Part shown: positions 22,376 to 26,484 of the stretch, piece after piece | How positions within the stretch are numbered: the stretch's first letter is position 1 | Layout: each line of letters starts with the position of its first letter | From: Quadrisphaera sp. | GTDB lineage: Bacteria; Actinomycetota; Actinomycetes; Actinomycetales; Quadrisphaeraceae | Assembly (NCBI GenBank): GCA_029258695.1 | Contig: JARIBR010000051.1 | Location: 1 to 26,484 of the forward strand | Length of the DNA stretch: 26,484 nucleotides | Reading direction: 5' to 3' | Program-made: the position numbers and the translations under genes | Notes under the pieces: model-generated | Databases searched by the model: none | What the model was told of the DNA's origin: nothing | Seen by the model: the letters and a program-made list of their open reading frames with translations, nothing else

Positions 22376-23993
22376 ATGCTGGGCTCGCCGGTCCCTCGGG
22401 CCCCGCGTCGTCGCCGTCACCCGGTCCAGCGCTGTCGCCGTCGCTCGCGTCGTCCACCCCCGGCAGCGAGCCGTCGAGCATCGCCGCCAGCTCGGCGTCG
22501 ACGTCGGCGCTGGCCTCCGCGGCGGCGCCCCGTCGCTGGGAGTACCCCTCCGGGGCGTCGAGGTCCTCCGAGGTGGGCAGCAGGTCGGGGTGGCTCCACA
22601 CGCCGTCGCGCGCCGCGCTCCCGCCCTCGGACGCCAGCACTGAGAACAGCCGTGCGGCGTCCCGCAGGCGTCGCGGCCGCAGCTGCAGGCCGACGAGGGA
22701 GGTGAGCGCAGCCTCCGCCGGGCCGCCCGTGGCTCGGCGCCGGCGCACGCTCTCGCGCAGCGCGTCGGCGTGGGGCAGGGCGCTCGCGGCGGCGGCGGTC
22801 ACCTCGTCGACCCAGCCCTCCACGAGCGCCAGCGACGTCTCGAGGCGGTCCAGCGCGGAGACCTGCGTGGGCGTGCGCTCGGGCTCGAACATCCCCGAGC
22901 GCAGCGCCTCCTGGAGCGCGGCGGGGTCCGAGGGGTCCACCCGGGAGACGGCCTCCTCGATGCGGGAGGTGTCGATGACGATGCCGCGGGCGTACTGCTC
23001 CACGGCGCCCACGAGGTGGGAGCGCAGCCACGGCACGTGAGCGAAGAGCCGCGCGTGGGCGTCCTCGCGCAGGGCCAGGAAGAGGCGGACCTCGTCCACC
23101 GGCACCGAGGACGCCTGCGCGAACTCCTCGACGTTCGCGACCACGAGGGCCAGGACGGACCCGTCGGTCAGCGGGAGGCCGACGTCGGAGGTCGAGACGA
23201 CCTCCCGGGCGAGACCGCCGATGGCCTGCCCGAGCTGCATGCCGAAGACGGAACCGCCGAGGCTGCGCATCATCGGTGCGACGCCGGCGAGCATCCCGCG
23301 CATCTCCTCGGGCGCCTGCTCGGCCATCGCGGAGGCCACGGCGTCGGCCACGGACGAGGCGACGGGCTCGACGAGGCGCTGCCAGGTGGGCATCGTCGCC
23401 TCCACCCACTGGGAGCGGGACCACGCCCGGGTGCGCGCGGTCGGCGACGCGAAGTCGGTGACCGGTCCGAGCCAGAGGTCGGCGAGGCGCAGGGCCTCGG
23501 CGACGTCCCGGTCGGCCTTCTCGCCGGGGCTCGGGTCACCGCCGGTCACCGCTCTCTGGCGCGCCAGGTCGTGGGCGAGCGTCATGTTGACGGGTCCGTC
23601 ACCGGCCGAGGCCATCATCTTCTGGACCTGCCCCATCACCTGGGCCATCGCGGCGGGGTCGCCCTGCAGCTTGGCCATGAGCTCAGCGGGGTCGATGCCG
23701 CCGGGTCCGAGCGGACCGCCGGCCCCGGGGATGGCACCTCCGGAGAGGGCGGCGAACAGGTCCCCCAGACCTCCGGCACCACCACCGGCCCCGCCGTCCG
23801 AGCCGCCAGAGCCGCCGGTGTTGCCCGTCGCCTCGGACCCGATCGGCCCGGGGGAGCGCGACCCGCCCTGCCCGGCGCCGGGTGCCTGACCACCGGGCAC
23901 CTGACCACCGAGCTGGCGGAACAGCTCGGTGAAGGGGTCGACCGGCTCGTCGCCTCGCGCGGCGTCGTCGGGGTCCTGCGGGGAGTCGGGCAC
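22374..23993 (-). CDS. Zincin_2 family protein (DUF2342), putative zinc-dependent metalloprotease
   Basis: The product has 539 residues from GTG 23993, which has GGAG 7 nt upstream (GGAGATTCCC). The opening PDSPQDPDD...PVDPFTELFRQLGG is the usual family start. Residues 31-100 are Gly/Pro-rich and probably unstructured. IDPAELMAKLQGDPAAMAQVMGQVQ and GMQLGQAIGGLAREVVS follow. The proposed zinc segment is VDEVRLFLALREDAHARLFAHVPWLR, with R309-E-D-A-H313 where other zincins have HExxH. The first His is thus absent, so catalysis is doubtful. VEGWVDEVTAAAA is a further family motif. The relative in M. tuberculosis is Rv3195 (from memory). It diverges from the PDZ-Lon gene, as in other actinobacteria. 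Confidence 0.88.
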   Translation of the reverse strand: MPDSPQDPDDAARGDEPVDPFTELFRQLGGQVPGGQAPGAGQGGSRSPGPIGSEATGNTGGSGGSDGGAGGGAGGLGDLFAALSGGAIPGAGGPLGPGGIDPAELMAKLQGDPAAMAQVMGQVQKMMASAGDGPVNMTLAHDLARQRAVTGGDPSPGEKADRDVAEALRLADLWLGPVTDFASPTARTRAWSRSQWVEATMPTWQRLVEPVASSVADAVASAMAEQAPEEMRGMLAGVAPMMRSLGGSVFGMQLGQAIGGLAREVVSTSDVGLPLTDGSVLALVVANVEEFAQASSVPVDEVRLFLALREDAHARLFAHVPWLRSHLVGAVEQYARGIVIDTSRIEEAVSRVDPSDPAALQEALRSGMFEPERTPTQVSALDRLETSLALVEGWVDEVTAAAASALPHADALRESVRRRRATGGPAEAALTSLVGLQLRPRRLRDAARLFSVLASEGGSAARDGVWSHPDLLPTSEDLDAPEGYSQRRGAAAEASADVDAELAAMLDGSLPGVDDASDGDSAGPGDGDDAGPEGPASPA

Positions 23994-24294
23994 GGGAATC
24001 TCCAGCGTGGTTCGGGCGGCGGGGCGCACGACCGGCTCGGACCGCCTCGCGCGGCGCGCCCTGGCGGGCGCGGCTGCCTGCGCGCCGGTGAGCGATGATG
24101 GCTCGGCCGGGAGGCCGGCCGGGCGCTCGGGCGCAGCCCCCCACGGTACCCACGCCGAGCGTCGGCGCCCAGCGTGCGGTGGGGTCGTCCGCTGCCCGCG
24201 CACCGGGCAGCGTCTCGGCGCCCTGGTGCCCGAGAGCGACGTGCCCCAGAGCGACGTACCGGGGGGAGAGGTGCCCGACGACGAGAGGAGCGCG
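23994..24294. other. Divergent intergenic region between zincin and PDZ-Lon genes
   Basis: About 300 bp. GAGAGGAG at 24283-24290 is the RBS for GTG 24295. Two similar blocks, GAGAGCGACGTGCC and CAGAGCGACGTACC, lie at about 24233-24260. I find no convincing promoter. The right part remains open in the PDZ-Lon frame, so part may be coding if translation begins at GTG 24241 or 24271. Confidence 0.4.
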
Positions 24295-25452
24295 GTGGAC
24301 GAGCAGGGAGACGGCGTCGACGTCCCGCGCGCCCCGTCGCAGCAGGGCGAGCTGTCCGAGACGGCCGAGCCGTCCGAGCGGGCCCGCCACCGGTCACGGG
24401 CCGCTGGCGTCGCCGGGGCCCTCGCGCTGGTCGTCGCCGGCGCCGGCATCGCCCTCCCGGTGCCCTACGTCGTGGAGCGGCCTGGCCCGGTGGTCGACAC
24501 CCTCGGGAGCCAGGACGGCCGCGATCTCATCGCGATCACCGGTGCTACCACCTACCCCACGACGGGGTCGCTCGACCTCACGACCGTCTCGATCTCCGGG
24601 GGCCCCGGCGGCTCGGTGGACCTGCCGAGCCTCGTGGCCGCGTGGCTGCTGCCGAGCCGCACCGCGATCCCCTACGACCTGCTGTTCGCCCCCGGCACGA
24701 CCGCGCAGGAGGAGGAGGCGCGCGACACGGCGGACATGACGAACAGCCAGGACAGCGCCACGGCCGCGGCGCTGACCGAGCTCGGGTACGACGTGCCCAC
24801 CACCGTCACCGTCGCCGCGGTGGACGAGGGCTCCCTGGCCGCGAGGGCGCTGCGCCCCGGGGACGTGGTGCTCGCCCTCGACGGGGAGGAGGTCGACGGC
24901 CTCGCCGGGCTGCGCGCCGCGCTCGACGCCGGGCCGGCGGGGCGCACGGTGGCGCTCACGGTGCGCCGCGACGGCGAGGACGTGACCCTCGAGGTCCCGA
25001 CGCAGGCGGCACCCGATGACGCCGCGACGAGCGTCCAGCTGGGCGTCGGGGTGGACGTGGACGTCGACCGCCGCGCGCTGCCCGTGGAGGTGGACATCGC
25101 GGTGGACGACATCGGCGGCCCCAGCGCGGGGCTGATGTTCGCCCTGGGGATCGTCGACCGGCTCACGCCGGGGCCGATGACGGGCGGGCAGGCCGTGGCC
25201 GGCACGGGGACCATCGACGTCACCGGCGCCGTCGGCCCGATCGGGGGCATCACCGAGAAGATGGCCGCGGCTCGGAGCGCCGGCGCCGACGCGTTCCTGG
25301 CGCCGGAGGGCAACTGCGACGAGGTGGTGCGCGGCGCGCCGGCAGGACTGGTCGTCGTCCCCGTCGCGGACCTCGGCCAGGCGCGCGACGCGGTGGAGGC
25401 CGTCGGGCGCGGGGAGACCGACGCGCTGGCGACCTGCGCCGCCGGATCCTGA
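24295..25452 (+). CDS. Membrane-anchored PDZ-Lon serine protease
   Basis: The product has 385 residues. An acidic N-terminus leads to one membrane helix at about 40-61 (AAGVAGALALVVAGAGIALPV), which puts the rest outside the membrane. VPYVVERPGPVVDTLG is the family signature after the helix. A PDZ domain at about 173-240 contains VDEGSLAARALRPGDVVLALDGEEV. The Lon-type catalytic domain has Ser277 in GGPSAGL and Lys322 in GGITEKM, the complete Ser-Lys dyad. M. tuberculosis Rv3194c is the same kind of protein (from memory) and also borders UPF0182 and zincin genes. GTG 24295 is used because of its RBS (GAGAGGAG, 4 nt). Earlier in-frame GTGs are at 24271 and 24241. Confidence 0.93.
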   Translation: MDEQGDGVDVPRAPSQQGELSETAEPSERARHRSRAAGVAGALALVVAGAGIALPVPYVVERPGPVVDTLGSQDGRDLIAITGATTYPTTGSLDLTTVSISGGPGGSVDLPSLVAAWLLPSRTAIPYDLLFAPGTTAQEEEARDTADMTNSQDSATAAALTELGYDVPTTVTVAAVDEGSLAARALRPGDVVLALDGEEVDGLAGLRAALDAGPAGRTVALTVRRDGEDVTLEVPTQAAPDDAATSVQLGVGVDVDVDRRALPVEVDIAVDDIGGPSAGLMFALGIVDRLTPGPMTGGQAVAGTGTIDVTGAVGPIGGITEKMAAARSAGADAFLAPEGNCDEVVRGAPAGLVVVPVADLGQARDAVEAVGRGETDALATCAAGS

Positions 25453-25542
25453 CCGTCTCCTGCGCGGTGGCAGGGGCGCCGGTCCCGCGCGCCCCGGCGG
25501 CGGCCTCCGGTCGCTGACGCGGGCGTTCCCAGGGTCCGCGAC

Positions 25543-25548
25543 TACTGT
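25543..25548 (+). promoter_or_regulatory. -10 element TACTGT before the leader ORF
   Basis: TACTGT is followed by 6 nt and then ATG 25555, the same layout as the leaderless genes elsewhere in the window. It is probably the promoter for the UPF0182 gene. The transcript would begin with the leader ORF. Confidence 0.5.
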
Positions 25549-25554
25549 TGATCC

Positions 25555-25638
25555 ATGACGCACGCCGACGCGTCACGCACGAAGCGCCCCGACCGCCCGC
25601 CGGCTGCTGCCGGCCGTGACGACCGAGACCCCAGGTGA
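25555..25638 (+). CDS. 27-residue leader ORF before the UPF0182 gene
   Basis: ATG 25555 opens a frame of 27 codons ended by TGA at 25636-25638. Its residues are mainly Arg, Asp, Ala and Pro, with no recognisable motif and no run of one amino acid that would suggest attenuation. The start would be leaderless, 6 nt after the -10. The end overlaps the AGGTGA that serves as RBS for the TTG at 25643. Ribosomes that finish the leader would therefore end on the next start site. It is in a different frame from the UPF0182 gene. A lost base that hides a longer N-terminus is an alternative explanation. Confidence 0.45.
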   Translation: MTHADASRTKRPDRPPAAAGRDDRDPR

Positions 25639-25642
25639 ACCC

Positions 25643-26484
25643 TTGAGCACTGCGTCCCCCGCCCCACCGCCGCCCAGGAGCGCTCCCGCCGGGACGCGCC
25701 GCCGCGGCGCGCTGCTCCCCACCGCCCTGGTGGTCGGCGCCGTCCTGCTGCTGATCTCGCTGGCCTCCGGGGTGTACACGGAGTTCGCCTGGTTCCAGCA
25801 GGTCGGCTTCGACAGCGTCTACCTCACCCGGCTGATCACCCAGGCGATCCTCTTCGTCATCGCCGGGCTGATCATGGCCGTGGCCGTCGCGGCGAGCATG
25901 ACCATCGCCTACCGCAGCCGGCCCGTGTACGCGCCGGTCTCGCAGGAGGCCCAGAACCTCGACCGCTACCGCGAGAGCCTCGAGCCGCTGCGCAAGGTGG
26001 TCATCATCGCCCTGCCCGCGCTGCTGGGGCTCTTCGCCGGGACGTCCGCGGCCGCGCAGTGGTCGACGGTGCTGCTCTTCCTCAACCGCACCCCCTTCGG
26101 CGCGGTGGACGAGGAGTTCGGCCAAGACATCAGCCTGTGGGTCTTCACCCTCCCGGCGGTCACCTTCCTGCTCGGCTTCCTCACCGCCGTCGCGGTGCTC
26201 TCGCTGCTCGCCGCCGCCGCCGTGCACTACCTGTACGGCGGGCTGCGCCTGCAGGGTCCCGGCGAGCGCACCACCAAGACCGCCCGGGTGCAGCTGGCGA
26301 TCATCGCTGCGGTGCTCGCGCTGCTGCAGGCGGTCTCCTACTTCCTCGACCGCTACTCCACGCTGGTGGACGGCACCGCCGCCTTCGTCCAGGGGGCCGG
26401 CTACACCGACATCAACGCCGTCATCCCCGCCCGCTTCTTCCTCGCGATCATCGCGGTGCTCGTGGCGGCGCTGTTCATCTCCAC
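25643..26484 (+). CDS. UPF0182 family membrane protein (5' part)
   Basis: 280 codons are present and the frame is open at the right edge. The family usually has about 900-1000 residues, so only the membrane part is visible. TTG 25643 is the only sensible start: AGGTGA (25633-25638) is correctly spaced, and no ATG or GTG begins the frame before the first helix. Helices lie at about residues 27-48, 66-89, 112-134, 166-192, 212-232 and from 259. The segments GVYTEFAWFQQVGF, NLDRYRESLEPLRK and HYLYGGLRLQGPGERTT are characteristic of the family. The function is unknown. It follows the PDZ-Lon gene in the same direction with 190 bp between, as is common in actinobacteria. Confidence 0.9.
   Translation, partial: MSTASPAPPPPRSAPAGTRRRGALLPTALVVGAVLLLISLASGVYTEFAWFQQVGFDSVYLTRLITQAILFVIAGLIMAVAVAASMTIAYRSRPVYAPVSQEAQNLDRYRESLEPLRKVVIIALPALLGLFAGTSAAAQWSTVLLFLNRTPFGAVDEEFGQDISLWVFTLPAVTFLLGFLTAVAVLSLLAAAAVHYLYGGLRLQGPGERTTKTARVQLAIIAAVLALLQAVSYFLDRYSTLVDGTAAFVQGAGYTDINAVIPARFFLAIIAVLVAALFIS

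Noticed and set aside
22770..24098. Plus-strand frame opposite the zincin gene
   Set aside because: Rich in Gly, Arg and His without structure; the zincin frame has the family motifs.

Overview
The window is chromosomal DNA of a very high-G+C actinomycete. By eye about three quarters of bases are G or C, GTG starts are common, and many genes appear to have no leader. It carries whiB1, a pdtaS-type sensor kinase and a PDZ-Lon/UPF0182 pair, which are actinobacterial hallmarks. The tad pilus genes and the FHA-FtsK protein would suit a member of the Micrococcales or Kineosporiales, but the genus cannot be fixed from the sequence. I see no insertion sequences, phage genes, tRNAs, rRNAs or CRISPR arrays.

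Layout. 1-287: 5' end of a membrane protein (minus strand, CopD-like at best), preceded by 10-bp-phased repeats. 445-1263: an uncharacterised protein with two Sm-like segments and a BldC/excisionase-type HTH protein, converging. 1452-3448: a cpaB-like SAF protein and a cpaE-like ATPase, translationally coupled. 3454-4624: DUF6912 and DUF2505 genes that converge on a shared hairpin. 4713-6224: a pdtaS-type histidine kinase interrupted by an in-frame TAG directly before its H-box. 6244-6492: whiB1, with a Crp-type palindrome upstream. 6834-7979: a four-helix membrane protein and a GNAT acetyltransferase. 8053-13059: a 1668-residue FHA-FtsK/EccC-like three-ATPase protein. 13301-18213: tadA-tadB-tadC, a small pilin-like gene, two TadE-like genes and a TadG-like gene, in one direction. 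18218-20779: an ABC1/UbiB-like kinase and a degenerate ThiF-like protein. 21189-22324: a YgjP-type metallopeptidase and a Nudix hydrolase whose 3' ends overlap. 22374-25452: a zincin_2 protein and a divergent PDZ-Lon protease. 25555-26484: a 27-codon leader ORF and the 5' part of a UPF0182 membrane protein.

How it fits together. The tad genes (ATPase, two platform proteins, pilin and minor pilins) with the separate cpaB/cpaE pair should build a Flp/Tad-type surface filament. No prepilin peptidase lies in the window. pdtaS beside whiB1 resembles the Rv3219-Rv3220c arrangement of Mycobacterium tuberculosis. The ABC1 kinase, zincin, PDZ-Lon and UPF0182 set resembles the Rv3193c-Rv3197 block (both compared from memory). 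At least eleven starts lie 6-7 nt behind a TANNNT- or CANNNT-like -10 element, which suggests leaderless transcription is the local norm. The points most worth checking are the pdtaS nonsense codon, the leader ORF coupled to a TTG start at UPF0182, the Crp-type site at whiB1, and the pilin without the usual Glu+5.
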